A stretch of 64,000 nt of DNA from an uncultured Sulfurovum sp. (GTDB lineage: Bacteria; Campylobacterota; Campylobacteria; Campylobacterales; Sulfurovaceae), in the NCBI GenBank assembly GCA_902727855.1, contig CACVAS010000066.1, forward strand, positions 1 through 64,000, in the 5' to 3' direction. How positions within the stretch are numbered: position 1 is the stretch's first letter; every line of letters begins with the position of its first letter. The notes beneath the pieces were generated by a model. It did no database searches and was not told the DNA's origin. It saw nothing but the letters and a program-made list of their open reading frames with translations. The translations under genes were made by a program, and so were the position numbers. Shown piece after piece: positions 18,167 through 27,365 of the stretch.

Positions 18167-18913
18167 TTGTATAGAGTATTGTGGGTTACGTTATTCATTT
18201 TAAGTGTTTCTAATGCGGGAACTATACGTATTGCCGTTGCTGCAAATGTCAGTTATGCAATTACTCCTTTGATAGAAGCCTTTAATATAGTACATCCTAA
18301 AACAAAAGTTGAAGTGATTTTGGGTAGTTCTGGGAAGCTTACCGCACAAATAACCCATGGGGCACCTTATGATTTACTGCTCTCCGCAAATATGAAATAC
18401 CCTGAGGCATTATATGCTGGAAAACAGGCTATTAGCAAACCGGTTATTTATGCGCAAGGGGCATTGGCTCTGTTTTCACGTAAAAAGCGTGACTATTGTG
18501 CAGAGATATTTGTGCTTAAAGACACAGACATAAGGAAAATAGCCATAGCAAACCCTAAAACTGCACCTTACGGAGAAGCTGCTAAAGAAGCACTGATAAA
18601 TGCGAAACTCTATGAGATGCTTAAGCCTAAGTTTGTCTATGGTGAGTCCATTTCGCAAACAGTAAGTTATGCTAAAGCGGCTACAGACATTGGGATTATT
18701 GCTAAATCTTCTCTGTTTTCTCCTCAAATGCAACACTATAAAGAAGCGATACATTGGGCAGAGGTTGACGAGACGCTTTATACGCCTATAGATCAAGGTA
18801 TGGTTATTTTACATAGAGCAAAAGAAAATGTTGAGGTGAGGGCATTTTATGATTTTATGTTAGGTGCTAGGGCAAAAGAGATTTTAAAAACATTTGGGTA
18901 CAAAACACGATGA
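18167..18913 (+). CDS. modA: Molybdate ABC transporter substrate-binding protein
   Basis: 248 residues from a TTG start, with AAAAGGG 6-7 nt upstream. A short signal peptide ending SNAG is followed by ModA motifs: IRIAVAANVSYAITPLIEAF, VILGSSGKLTAQITHGAPYD and LLSANMKYP. It binds molybdate (or tungstate) in the periplasm and delivers it to ModB. It overlaps modB by 4 bp in a modABC operon. The supply would serve molybdoenzymes such as nitrate or formate enzymes, an inference. Confidence 0.93.
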   Translation: MYRVLWVTLFILSVSNAGTIRIAVAANVSYAITPLIEAFNIVHPKTKVEVILGSSGKLTAQITHGAPYDLLLSANMKYPEALYAGKQAISKPVIYAQGALALFSRKKRDYCAEIFVLKDTDIRKIAIANPKTAPYGEAAKEALINAKLYEMLKPKFVYGESISQTVSYAKAATDIGIIAKSSLFSPQMQHYKEAIHWAEVDETLYTPIDQGMVILHRAKENVEVRAFYDFMLGARAKEILKTFGYKTR

Positions 18914-19581
18914 TAGAGTGGGCACCTTTTATACTTTCTTTTAAACTTGCTGGTGTGACGACAGCAATTTTGTTTTTTATAGCACTGCCTCTTGCTTGGT
19001 GGTTGTCTCAAACAACTTCAAAAACGAAACCTTTTTTTGAAGCACTGACTGCCTTGCCTATAGTGCTTCCTCCTTCAGTATTGGGCTTTTATCTTTTGGT
19101 GGTACTCTCTCCAAACACCGCTTTTGGAAGTTTTGTAAGTGATGTCTTAGGCATAGAGTTGGTTTTCTCTTTTGCAGGTTTGGTTGTTGCTTCTTGTTTT
19201 TACTCATTGCCTTTTATGGTACAGCCTTTACAAAGTGGTTTTGAAGCACTTAATAAGCATATGATAGAAGCCTCCTATTTGGCGGGTAAGTCTAAAGTGC
19301 AAACAGTTCTTCGTGTTGCATTGCCGAACATTAAACCTTCATTACTAACAGCACTTGTGATTACTTTTGCACATACTGTTGGTGAGTTTGGTGTGGTACT
19401 CATGGTAGGAGGTAGTATACCTGGAGAGACAAAAGTCGCCTCTGTAGCTATTTATGAGATGGTTGAGGTATTGGAGTATGGTAAAGCACATATCTATGCG
19501 GCTATTATGCTTATGATGAGTTTTGTTATTTTGTTACTGGTCTACATGTTTAACCAAAAACAAAAGTTAGGTGTGGTCTAG
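18910..19581 (+). CDS. modB: Molybdate ABC transporter permease
   Basis: 223 residues with five to six hydrophobic helices and the permease coupling (EAA) loop around EASYLAGKSKVQTVLRVALP. Length is typical of ModB. It forms the molybdate channel in the inner membrane. It overlaps modA by 4 bp and modC by 1 bp, so translation is probably coupled. Confidence 0.92.
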   Translation: MIEWAPFILSFKLAGVTTAILFFIALPLAWWLSQTTSKTKPFFEALTALPIVLPPSVLGFYLLVVLSPNTAFGSFVSDVLGIELVFSFAGLVVASCFYSLPFMVQPLQSGFEALNKHMIEASYLAGKSKVQTVLRVALPNIKPSLLTALVITFAHTVGEFGVVLMVGGSIPGETKVASVAIYEMVEVLEYGKAHIYAAIMLMMSFVILLLVYMFNQKQKLGVV

Positions 19582-20393
19582 TGGTCAATATAGCCATACA
19601 AAAGCCGTTGTTTGGTGCCAAAGGGCAGATGGCATTGTCTGTAGACATCGAGGTTGAGCGTGGTGAGTTCGTGGCTATTATGGGGGAAAGTGGTTCAGGG
19701 AAAACAACACTTCTTAGAGTAGTAGCAGGACTAGAAACTTCTAGTGGAGATATTATTGTTGAAGGGAATACTTGGAAAGGTGTACCTCCTCAACAAAGAG
19801 AGATAGGGTTCATTTTTCAGGACTATGCCCTTTTTGACAATATGACAGTTGAAGAAAACCTACTGTTTGTAAAGTCAGACAAATCCTTGGCGAATGAACT
19901 TTTAGAAATGACGCATATTGTGGCATTAAAATCACGTAATGTGAAATCATTGAGTGGTGGACAAAAACAAAGGGTGGCTCTTTGTAGAGCGATGATGAGA
20001 CAACCCAAAATCTTACTCATGGATGAACCACTCTCTGCTATAGACAAAGAGATGAGACATAAACTTAGAGCAGATATAAAAGCCTTGCATACGCGGTTTG
20101 GCATGACCACAATTATGGTAAGTCATGATATAGGAGATGTCTTTGCATTGGCGACAAGAGTGATTCGTCTAGATCAGGGGAAGGTGATTTCAGATGCTTC
20201 TGTAAGAGAGACTTTCCTTCACACGAACAAAGAGTCACACTTAAAGCTTCAAGGTAGTATTATTGACATCATGCCACAAGAGCGTACTGCTATTGTCTCT
20301 GTGGGTGAGCAACTTATAGAAGTTTTATTGAGCAAAGAAGAGAGCCAAAAATTAAATGTTGGAGATTCATTCTTTGTGCATGTAACATCGTAG
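19581..20393 (+). CDS. modC: Molybdate ABC transporter ATP-binding protein
   Basis: 270 residues with a GTG start overlapping the modB stop. Walker A GESGSGKTT, signature LSGGQKQRV, Walker B ILLMDEP and the switch His in MVSHDIGD. A short C-terminal TOBE-like segment (SIIDIMPQERTAIVSVGEQLIEVLLSKEE) resembles a shortened molybdate-sensing domain. It drives molybdate uptake. It converges with the haemoglobin gene, with 2 bp between stops. Confidence 0.92.
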   Translation: MVNIAIQKPLFGAKGQMALSVDIEVERGEFVAIMGESGSGKTTLLRVVAGLETSSGDIIVEGNTWKGVPPQQREIGFIFQDYALFDNMTVEENLLFVKSDKSLANELLEMTHIVALKSRNVKSLSGGQKQRVALCRAMMRQPKILLMDEPLSAIDKEMRHKLRADIKALHTRFGMTTIMVSHDIGDVFALATRVIRLDQGKVISDASVRETFLHTNKESHLKLQGSIIDIMPQERTAIVSVGEQLIEVLLSKEESQKLNVGDSFFVHVTS

Positions 20394-20395
20394 TT

Positions 20396-20860
20396 TTAGT
20401 CTCTGGTATTAATCATCCATTGGGAAAATACATTCACATAATTCCAGAAACTTTGTATATTTTCAGTACTACTTTGTTTTTGCTCTATGATAGGTTGTAG
20501 TGCTTCTTCTAATGAAACTAGCCAGTGTAAGCGCGCATTAGGCCCTATGGGAAAGGGCGCATGTCTCTTTCTCATTTGAGGTGGACCTCTATGTTTGTTA
20601 AAATAGTGAGGTCCTCCACAAATTTGTATGAAAAAATCAGCAGAGTGTCCAGAGGCTATTTGCATCTCTTCTTCATTTAAAGGAAAAATATCTTTAATGG
20701 GACTTGTAAAAAGTAAGGCGTAAAAACGTGAAAACAGTGCACGCATGCCTTCTTCTCCAATATCGGTTAAAAATGCAGGGTTAGGTTTAGTTACAGGAGG
20801 GTTGACTCCTTCTTCGTATGGGAGTATAGAAAAGTCTAAAGCGGAAGTACCAAAAGTCAT
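20396..20860 (-). CDS. Group II truncated haemoglobin-like protein
   Basis: 154 residues. The core GGPHYFNKHRGPPQMRKRHAPF plus ARLHWL matches truncated haemoglobin group II, with the proximal His expected in MRKRHAPF. Trp87-type and Tyr residues fit ligand binding. About 25 extra N-terminal residues precede the globin fold. Such proteins bind O2 or NO and can protect against nitrosative stress. It is a single gene convergent with modC. The role here is inferred from family only. Confidence 0.88.
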   Translation of the reverse strand: MTFGTSALDFSILPYEEGVNPPVTKPNPAFLTDIGEEGMRALFSRFYALLFTSPIKDIFPLNEEEMQIASGHSADFFIQICGGPHYFNKHRGPPQMRKRHAPFPIGPNARLHWLVSLEEALQPIIEQKQSSTENIQSFWNYVNVFSQWMINTRD

Positions 20861-20919
20861 GAGTATCCTTTTTTGTCAAAGTTATAGCATGTTAACTATA
20901 GTCTGTCAACCGTGTTTAT

Positions 20920-21195
20920 TTACTTACAACTATTTGGACCACAACAAGAATTTGGGTCTTGTACGGCAAAACTATTGGTGTAGCCACAAGCTGTACACTC
21001 AAACATCATGATTTGAGGGCCAGAACAGCCACCTGAACGTTGGTCTGTCAATTCAATGTTGTTTTGTTTACACTGTGGACAAAACCCTCTCTTAATACTG
21101 TCAAGCTGCTCTTTTTTATCTTTAAGATAATAGACATAGACCATTACTGAACCTACAAGTAACAGTAGCATGAGCCCTAGCATATAATAATCCAT
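20920..21195 (-). CDS. Single-pass membrane protein with Cys-rich zinc-ribbon-like domain
   Basis: 91 residues from the ATG at 21195 (AGGAA 4-6 nt before it; a longer reading from 21237 would overlap the upstream gene). One N-terminal membrane helix (YMLGLMLLLLVGSVMVYVYY) is followed by CPQC and CTAC pairs, which look like a zinc ribbon, and a C-terminal CCGPNSC. No family name is known to me. It follows the YgjP-like peptidase by 8 bp, so it is probably cotranscribed. Confidence 0.65.
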   Translation of the reverse strand: MDYYMLGLMLLLLVGSVMVYVYYLKDKKEQLDSIKRGFCPQCKQNNIELTDQRSGGCSGPQIMMFECTACGYTNSFAVQDPNSCCGPNSCK

Positions 21196-21203
21196 GGTAT
21201 TCC

Positions 21204-21875
21204 TTAGGTTGTATAGTTTTTTAACTCTTGTATGCATTGCTTATATGTTGGCAAATATTGTTCTACAAGTGCCCAAAACGCTTTTTGGTGGTGCTTATGT
21301 TGAATATGTGCCAACTCATGAATAATGATATATTTTATCACATCTAGAGGAAGTTTCATAGTCATGGTGTTAAAACTTAGTGCATTTTTACTTGAACAGC
21401 TACCCCATTGGCGTTTTGTTTTTCTAAATGAGATTTTACTAGGGGTCAACTGCATTGTCTCTGCCCATTGCTGTACAATAGTGGGGATATAGGCTTGCGC
21501 TTCATTTTTGTAAAATGTGTCAATATGTTTTTGAAATACATTTACATCATATTGGCTATAGTACAATCTAAAGGTATCTCCATCAAAGAGAAGTTTGGTT
21601 CTTTTTTTATCATAGGCTATGAGTTCAAGGGGATGACTTTCTCCTAAAAAGTAAAGCTGGGAGTCTTGTGTAAAAGTTAATGCTTTTCCTTTTTTTTGAG
21701 CCAGTTTTTTACGTGAAGCATTAATCCAAGAGGCTTTTTGTAAGAGAAGTTTTTCTATACGTGCTAAAGAAATTTTAGGTGACTTTACGACAAGGTGACC
21801 TTCATCATTAAAACTAAGGTAGATGTGTTTTAGTTTAGGCTTTACAATATGTATATAGGTAGGTAAAAGAGACAT
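21204..21875 (-). CDS. YgjP-like zinc metallopeptidase (DUF45)
   Basis: 223 residues. It carries the zincin motif HELAHIQHKHHQKAFW (HExxH plus a downstream His), preceded by RQWGSCSSKNALSFN, the conserved block of the YgjP/DUF45 (WSS-like) family. The N-terminal half is beta-rich. It has no signal peptide and is cytoplasmic. The substrate is unknown. It sits between the MORN-like lipoprotein gene (6 bp) and the small membrane gene. Confidence 0.85.
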   Translation of the reverse strand: MSLLPTYIHIVKPKLKHIYLSFNDEGHLVVKSPKISLARIEKLLLQKASWINASRKKLAQKKGKALTFTQDSQLYFLGESHPLELIAYDKKRTKLLFDGDTFRLYYSQYDVNVFQKHIDTFYKNEAQAYIPTIVQQWAETMQLTPSKISFRKTKRQWGSCSSKNALSFNTMTMKLPLDVIKYIIIHELAHIQHKHHQKAFWALVEQYLPTYKQCIQELKNYTT

Positions 21876-21881
21876 CGCATA

Positions 21882-22700
21882 TTAGTTTGTTAGACTACCA
21901 TAAGGTACGTCAGGTAGAGGAGCAAGACCCTCTGTTGGTTGGGTTTGCTCACTATGCTGGTAAGTGGTGTCAATATTTCCATTTCTAAACATGACACGCT
22001 CATTGACACTCCCATCAGCATTGTATTTTACCGCTAGTCCATGTTTGATGTCGTGAACGTAGGTTACTTCCATCATAGTCTTTCCATCTGGGTAGAAGAG
22101 TTTTGCAACACCATCTTTTTTACCTTGTGTGTAAGGCGTCTTTCTTAAAATACGACCATTTTTGTCATAGAGCCCTTCAAGACCATCTTTCATACCATCA
22201 TGTATTTGTGCCATAGAGGTGACTCTTCCATCGTAGCCATATTTTTTTATGAGTCCATTACGTCCACTTTTATCAGTCATTATGAATTCTTGACGTATCT
22301 TACCACCAGTAAAGTACTCTTTCTTTGTTTTACGGTAGCCACTCTCTTTTCTTTTTTCTTTTTTTGGTTTTTCAACCTCTTGTTTTTTAGGTTCTGTCTC
22401 TTCTAAAACTGTTTCTGTTTGCGTAAAGGTTTCTTCTTGTTCCATAGGACTCTGCATGACATTGAGACTCTGTGATGTATTTGACTCTTGTATCACAACT
22501 TCGCTAGTGGGTTTTTCATCTAAAGTAAAAATTTCAGTACGGTTGTCTTCTGTATTTTGAGCATCAGTATAGGCTTCTTTATCGACAACGTCCATTTTTA
22601 TAGTAGGTAGTTTGGAAGACTTTTTCATAAGCGTTGGGTCAGAAGGAAGATTACATCCCACTAAGAGAAAGCTGACACATAAAAATAATAATTTTTGCAT
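21882..22700 (-). CDS. MORN-like repeat lipoprotein
   Basis: 272 residues. The signal MQKLLFLCVSFLLVGC has a lipobox at Cys16. A Glu/Thr/Lys-rich linker spans about 30-125, followed by toxin-antitoxin/MORN-type repeats: GLIKKYGYDGRV, GLEGLYDKNGRI, GVAKLFYPDGKT and GLAVKYNADGSV. These repeats form beta-hairpin solenoids in envelope proteins. The function is unknown. It is first of a three-gene minus-strand set with the YgjP-like gene. Confidence 0.7.
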   Translation of the reverse strand: MQKLLFLCVSFLLVGCNLPSDPTLMKKSSKLPTIKMDVVDKEAYTDAQNTEDNRTEIFTLDEKPTSEVVIQESNTSQSLNVMQSPMEQEETFTQTETVLEETEPKKQEVEKPKKEKRKESGYRKTKKEYFTGGKIRQEFIMTDKSGRNGLIKKYGYDGRVTSMAQIHDGMKDGLEGLYDKNGRILRKTPYTQGKKDGVAKLFYPDGKTMMEVTYVHDIKHGLAVKYNADGSVNERVMFRNGNIDTTYQHSEQTQPTEGLAPLPDVPYGSLTN

Positions 22701-22793
22701 AATGTAAGATACCTTTTAAAATATAGCCATTAGTATACTATAAATAACTTTGGGGTGATACAAAGATCTTTTCCTTCATAGTTTTTAAAAGAT

Positions 22794-24848
22794 TTAAAAA
22801 CTATATTTTGCTTCAAGACGTACCGTACGTGGCTCAATAGGGTGGTAGTGTATATCTTCAATTTCAGCAGATTGGCTAGAGAAACGTGAAGGGTAATAGT
22901 AAGCGATGTCTTGGTCATTGCTATCAAAGAGATTGAGGATATCTAAGTTAAATTTCCAGTTGTCAAAAGTATAGGCTAGACCAAAGTTGACCACGTTAAA
23001 TGCATCAGACTCTTGCTCACCAAAACTATCAAGTACTCTGTTTGCAAAGTGACGTAACCTAATATTGCTTTCCCAACGCTCAGAAGGTTTCCAACCTATT
23101 CCGGCACTTAAAACAAATGGAAGAGAACCTTCTACTTTATTACCTTCACCTTCTACATCATCTTTAAAACGTGCTCTTGTCCAGGCTGCTTCGAAATCTG
23201 CAGTGAGGTATTTGTTGAGCCAATAGTATGCCGTAAGCTCTACACCGTAACGTCTTGAGGCACGACTGGCTTCTGTGTTACCTGCATCACCCACAAAAAG
23301 AAGTTCTGAGTCTAAATCTAACATCCAAAGAGAAGAGGATATGTGTAATCTTTGGTCATCAAAGAAACGTAGCCCTATCTCGGCACCTTGTCCACGTACG
23401 AGTAAGTCTACAGGTTCAACAGATTCACCAGAGACGGGGTCTATACCTATGACTGCACCACGTGCATCATTGGAGTGAAAAGATTGTCCCGCATTGATGT
23501 ACGTTTCCCAGCTGTCATTAAAGGTATAGCGTAATCCACTTTTGAGACTAAAGAGTCCATCATCGGCAGTTCCACTGTTTTGAGCTATGTTACTTTCTAC
23601 ATCTACATGCATGTAGTCATAACGCGCGCCCAAGTTGAAGCTTAACGCATCACTTAGTGCCAATTCCCCTTCCCAAAAGAGCCCAAAAGATGTAACGTCT
23701 GCACTGTCTTTTCTCACAGTGCTGAGGTATTGTCTTTGTTTTGTTTTATTGAGTGCGACTTCATCTATTTTGTCATGACGTACTTGTAGTCCTATGTCTT
23801 GGTGCCATGCATGATTACCAAAGTCACCATGAAATTGTCTTTTTATTTGGGTACCATAAATCATACGTTCATCTACTTGGTTAAACTGGTCACCATTGAC
23901 TGGATCATCTAGATAATAGGTAAAGTTAGAGTAAAGATTAAGATCAGACTTAATCATATAGGCATTGATATCCCAATGCTCATTTTGCCATTGTGTAGAG
24001 AGGCTATAACGGCTTGACTTACCTCCTACACTTTTGTCAAGTGAACCTAGCTCATCAATGATGCCTTGTTTCACGGCATAGGCAGGTATCTGGTCTGCGG
24101 AGTCCCAACTATTTTCATAGCCCATGAAAGTCATAGTCAACTCTCCACCCATTAAAGGTCTACTAAGTCGTGTCAAGACATTGAGCTTTTCAACATTTTC
24201 ACTGATGTCACTCCAAGGTCCATCATAACTCTGTGCTTCTAAACCAAAGAGAAGTTGGTTGTCACCTACCTTGGTGTCTGTACCAAGAACGGTTCGGTAG
24301 TAACCATTTTCACCCACACCTACTGTGACAAAAGAACTATCTAGTGTATGCATCAGTGAAAAGTTTGCAGAACCTGCAGCAGAAAAGTCACCATCTTCTG
24401 CATGGTAAGGCCCTTTTTGGTAGTCAATGCGTTCAATGAACTCTGGTATGATAAAACTAAGGTCTGTATAGCCCTGCCCATGACCATGTGTACGCATGTT
24501 GATAGGCATGCCATCTATGTTTGTACTAAAGTCTGTACCATGGTCTAGGTTGAAGCCACGCAAAAAGTATTGGTTGGCTTTTCCTGACCCACTGTGTTGC
24601 GTCACTACCATACCTGGGACAAATTCGAGTATTTCCCCTGTTCTAAGCACTGGACGACTCTCTATCTCACTTTGTGTCACGAGTCCTTCTGAAGAACTTA
24701 TAGCTTCACCAACAAGAGAGGTCTGATGCCCCTCTTCAACAGTGATGTCATCAAGGTTTATGATATCTGCATACGAGAGTGATCCAAATAATACAGGAAG
24801 CATTAAAGCATGACTTAAAGATTTTGATAGAGATGTTTTCATAGACAA
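22794..24848 (-). CDS. TonB-dependent outer-membrane receptor
   Basis: 684 residues. Signal peptide (SLSHALMLPVLFGSLSYA), TonB box region DDITVEEG, plug domain with RTGEILEFVPGMVVTQHSGSGKANQYFLRGF, and a 22-strand barrel ending in the C-terminal Phe of LEAKYSF. It should take up a scarce ligand (siderophore, metal or other). No neighbouring gene fixes the ligand. TATAAT lies upstream on the minus strand near 24884. It is monocistronic. Confidence 0.92.
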   Translation of the reverse strand: MSMKTSLSKSLSHALMLPVLFGSLSYADIINLDDITVEEGHQTSLVGEAISSSEGLVTQSEIESRPVLRTGEILEFVPGMVVTQHSGSGKANQYFLRGFNLDHGTDFSTNIDGMPINMRTHGHGQGYTDLSFIIPEFIERIDYQKGPYHAEDGDFSAAGSANFSLMHTLDSSFVTVGVGENGYYRTVLGTDTKVGDNQLLFGLEAQSYDGPWSDISENVEKLNVLTRLSRPLMGGELTMTFMGYENSWDSADQIPAYAVKQGIIDELGSLDKSVGGKSSRYSLSTQWQNEHWDINAYMIKSDLNLYSNFTYYLDDPVNGDQFNQVDERMIYGTQIKRQFHGDFGNHAWHQDIGLQVRHDKIDEVALNKTKQRQYLSTVRKDSADVTSFGLFWEGELALSDALSFNLGARYDYMHVDVESNIAQNSGTADDGLFSLKSGLRYTFNDSWETYINAGQSFHSNDARGAVIGIDPVSGESVEPVDLLVRGQGAEIGLRFFDDQRLHISSSLWMLDLDSELLFVGDAGNTEASRASRRYGVELTAYYWLNKYLTADFEAAWTRARFKDDVEGEGNKVEGSLPFVLSAGIGWKPSERWESNIRLRHFANRVLDSFGEQESDAFNVVNFGLAYTFDNWKFNLDILNLFDSNDQDIAYYYPSRFSSQSAEIEDIHYHPIEPRTVRLEAKYSF

Positions 24849-24972
24849 TGTCCTTAATATTTAATGGACAGCATTATAGTATTTTAGTGGTTAAAAATTT
24901 ATTCATTTAATACTACATATCTAGGTTTTATGATAAAAGTAATTGATTATGTTTAAAAAGGAAACGGACTAA

Positions 24973-25098
24973 ATTAACTCCACAGTTGATACCATTCAAA
25001 AACTTATGAACCATAAAGATATACAGCAAATGATGCGTTATGTAAAGTTGGCTCCAGATAGTGATAAGGTTGAGATTTTATATAAGTATATTATATAA
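24973..25098 (+). pseudogene. Integrase C-terminal remnant, left
   Basis: An open stretch with no start codon encodes TIQKLMNHKDIQQMMRYVKL and more, ending at TAA 25096-25098. The pattern LMxHKDIQxxMRYxxLAP is the C-terminal box of tyrosine recombinases, including the active-site His and the Tyr of MRY. Everything upstream of it is missing. A second, related remnant lies at 26702, so the two bracket the HipBA pair. Confidence 0.75.
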
Positions 25099-25155
25099 TA
25101 CTTAATAGGTATTTAATGTTATTAAGGTATATTTATATATATTTAAAGGATGCAT

Positions 25156-25449
25156 ATGACTGAATTACAAACACCCAAGAGTATTATAGAAGAGTTGGTA
25201 GAACTAATTGAAAATGAAAGAAAATTCCAAGGTGTTCAGCAAAAGGAACTGGCATTAAAAGCCTCAATGCCTCTTCCTACCTATAAATCATTTATCTATA
25301 AAAAAATGATTTCTTTAGAAAATTTATTGAAAGTATTGTTTGCTTTAAAGATGTTTGATAACATCAGCGGTTTACTTAAAAAAAGAACATTTGCTTCTAT
25401 CGAAGAGATAGAAAATAAACATAAACTTCCTAAAAGGATAAGAAAATGA
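25156..25449 (+). CDS. HipB-like antitoxin
   Basis: 97 residues from the ATG at 25156; AAAGGA 6 nt upstream favours it over the ATG at 25150. It has a helix-turn-helix-like core (QQKELALKASMPLPTYKSF) and ends in basic KLPKRIRK. It overlaps the toxin gene by 4 bp (ATGA), typical of coupled antitoxin-toxin pairs. It should bind the operator and neutralise HipA. It is atypical of E. coli HipB in sequence, so the assignment leans on the context. Confidence 0.75.
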   Translation: MTELQTPKSIIEELVELIENERKFQGVQQKELALKASMPLPTYKSFIYKKMISLENLLKVLFALKMFDNISGLLKKRTFASIEEIENKHKLPKRIRK

Positions 25450-26696
25450 GTTTTAAAGTTTATCCCTATATTTGGGACAAGAAGATAGGTACTATTATTT
25501 ATGATGAAGGAAATATATATTTTGAATATGACGACACTTTCAGAGGTTTAGGACTTGAAATTTCTCCTCTAAAATTACCTCTTGACTTTAAGGGTGTCTA
25601 TACCAATAATGATGAACGATATTTTTCTGGTTTAGCAGGAGTATTTCATGATTCTTTACCCGATAAATTTGGAACAAAAGTAATAGAAAGATATTTTGAA
25701 TCAAAAGGCTTGGAAGCTTACGAACTTAATGTGATACAAAAATTAATGTTTGTAGGCGACAGAGGTATGGGTGCTATTAGTTATAGACCAGCAGAAGATA
25801 TAGGTGAAGATACAAATGCGGCTGAAATTATTGATATTCAAAAGTTTTATGAAAACTCGAAAAAAATAGTCACAGGAGAAGCGATAGATGTCATAGAAGA
25901 AATGTTTGAGTTTATGGAGAGTTCTGCTTCAGCAGGTGGAGCCAGAGCAAAAGCCATCATAGGGTTTAGTCCAGTGACTAACGAAATGACAAATGGTACT
26001 AAGGATACACTACCTGATGGGTTTGAACATTGGCTTATTAAATTTGATGAAGAAAAAGATGGTAAGAGTCTTGATTATACAAAATTAGAATATCTCTATA
26101 TGTCTATGGCAAAAGAGTGTGGTATTAATGTTCCAGAAATAAAACTCTTTGAACATGGTAACCTTAGTCATTTTCTCATTAAACGATTTGATAGAATAAA
26201 CAACACCAGAATGCACACACATACCCTTGCAGGGCTAACCCATACAGATTTTAATGTACCCAAACATTATTCATACGATATGCTTTTAAAACTCACACTA
26301 AACTTGACTGGAGAACAAGCAGCAGTTGAGGAACAGTTCAAGAGGATGGTCTTTAATGTCATCGCCAGAAACCAAGATGACCATGCTAAAAACTTTTCAT
26401 TCATGATGGATCAAAAGGGTAGCTGGAGCATTACCCCTGCATATGATATTACCTATGCTAACGGTGCAGAGTATACTAAAAACCATCAATTATCCATAAG
26501 AGGAAAAGTAAATAACTTTACGATGGAAGACTTGCTTTATATTGCCAAGGAAAGCTCTATAAAAGAATCATGGGCAAAAGAAATCATACAGCAGACTATA
26601 GAAGTAGTATCTAACTTTGAGAAGAGAGCAGAGGAGCTCAAAATAAATCATAACCTTGCAAAGCGTGTTTTGAAAGCATTGAGGTTAAGTATTTAA
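25446..26696 (+). CDS. HipA-like Ser/Thr kinase toxin
   Basis: 416 residues, close to E. coli HipA (440). HipA motifs are present: AGVFHDSLPDKFG, a Ser-rich loop SSASAGGARAKA, HWLIKFD, the catalytic-loop pattern NVIARNQDDHAKNFSF and the metal-binding ITPAYDITYA. HipA kinases phosphorylate glutamyl-tRNA synthetase or related targets and halt growth. All catalytic blocks look intact. It overlaps hipB by 4 bp and is bracketed by integrase remnants, pointing to transfer. Confidence 0.9.
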   Translation: MSFKVYPYIWDKKIGTIIYDEGNIYFEYDDTFRGLGLEISPLKLPLDFKGVYTNNDERYFSGLAGVFHDSLPDKFGTKVIERYFESKGLEAYELNVIQKLMFVGDRGMGAISYRPAEDIGEDTNAAEIIDIQKFYENSKKIVTGEAIDVIEEMFEFMESSASAGGARAKAIIGFSPVTNEMTNGTKDTLPDGFEHWLIKFDEEKDGKSLDYTKLEYLYMSMAKECGINVPEIKLFEHGNLSHFLIKRFDRINNTRMHTHTLAGLTHTDFNVPKHYSYDMLLKLTLNLTGEQAAVEEQFKRMVFNVIARNQDDHAKNFSFMMDQKGSWSITPAYDITYANGAEYTKNHQLSIRGKVNNFTMEDLLYIAKESSIKESWAKEIIQQTIEVVSNFEKRAEELKINHNLAKRVLKALRLSI

Positions 26697-26701
26697 GAAG
26701 C

Positions 26702-26832
26702 TTATGAGCTATTAAAGATATTCAGCAAACAATGCGTTATGTAAAGTTGGCACCTTTTAAGAGTTGTATAGCATCATTATTGCGGATATTAATACGGGTT
26801 TTTTGCAGGTTTATTTCTTATATTATTTAGTG
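26702..26832 (+). pseudogene. Integrase C-terminal remnant, right
   Basis: Just after hipA, the frame L-stop-A-I-K-D-I-Q-Q-T-M-R-Y-V-K-L-A-P repeats the integrase C-terminal box of 24973, with an internal stop and a different tail. About 55 bp are closely similar to 25002-25055. It has no start codon. Confidence 0.7.
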
Positions 26833-26913
26833 CTCCTTCATGCATTAATAGACGATAATTTACACTTTACAAAACACAAACATTGTGTTATACTTAATAA
26901 AAAGGATATATAA

Positions 26914-27165
26914 ATGGTAGTTGAAAAATCACGTACAAATGTTTATCTTGATACAAAACTCAAAGAACAAGCCAAAGAGATATATAAACATTATGGCTTA
27001 AGTCTTAGTGAAGCAGTCAATATATTTTTAGCTCAATCTGTATTTAACAGAGGGCTACCCTTTGAAGTAAAAATACCAAACGATGAAACCTTAGAAGCGA
27101 TGAAAGATGTTGAGAGTGGTGCTAACTATGAAGAGCTTACTTTTTTGCCTACACCGCGTTGCTAG
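26914..27165 (+). CDS. Orphan RelB/DinJ-like antitoxin
   Basis: 83 residues. It has a ribbon-helix-helix N-terminus (RTNVYLDTKLKEQAKEIY, GLSLSEAVNIFLAQSV) and the family's RGLPFEVKIPNDETLEAM. After NYEEL, where relatives continue with a short acidic tail, it runs into TFLPTPRC, so the end looks altered. No RelE/YafQ-type toxin follows: the 200 bp to 27365 has no matching ORF. It is therefore an orphan or degraded module. AAAGGA lies 7-8 nt upstream of the ATG. Confidence 0.75.
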   Translation: MVVEKSRTNVYLDTKLKEQAKEIYKHYGLSLSEAVNIFLAQSVFNRGLPFEVKIPNDETLEAMKDVESGANYEELTFLPTPRC

Positions 27166-27365
27166 ATGCTACCTCAGGACTTTATCCCGAACCCTACTCT
27201 TCGCCAGAGTGGCAGAGGGAGAGAAGTGAATATCTGTAGTGGATTGCGGTGGAATGAAAATGATTAGCTACATCATTTTTTAGAAGGAACCTTTTTTCTT
27301 TTGATTCTTAATAGCTATTAAAAACTAATGTACCTCAAATTAAAGTTTTATATTTGATGGCACAT

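Noticed and set aside
18476-18796. Minus-strand ORF opposite modA
   Set aside because: It lies fully within modA, with no ribosome binding site and no recognisable motif.
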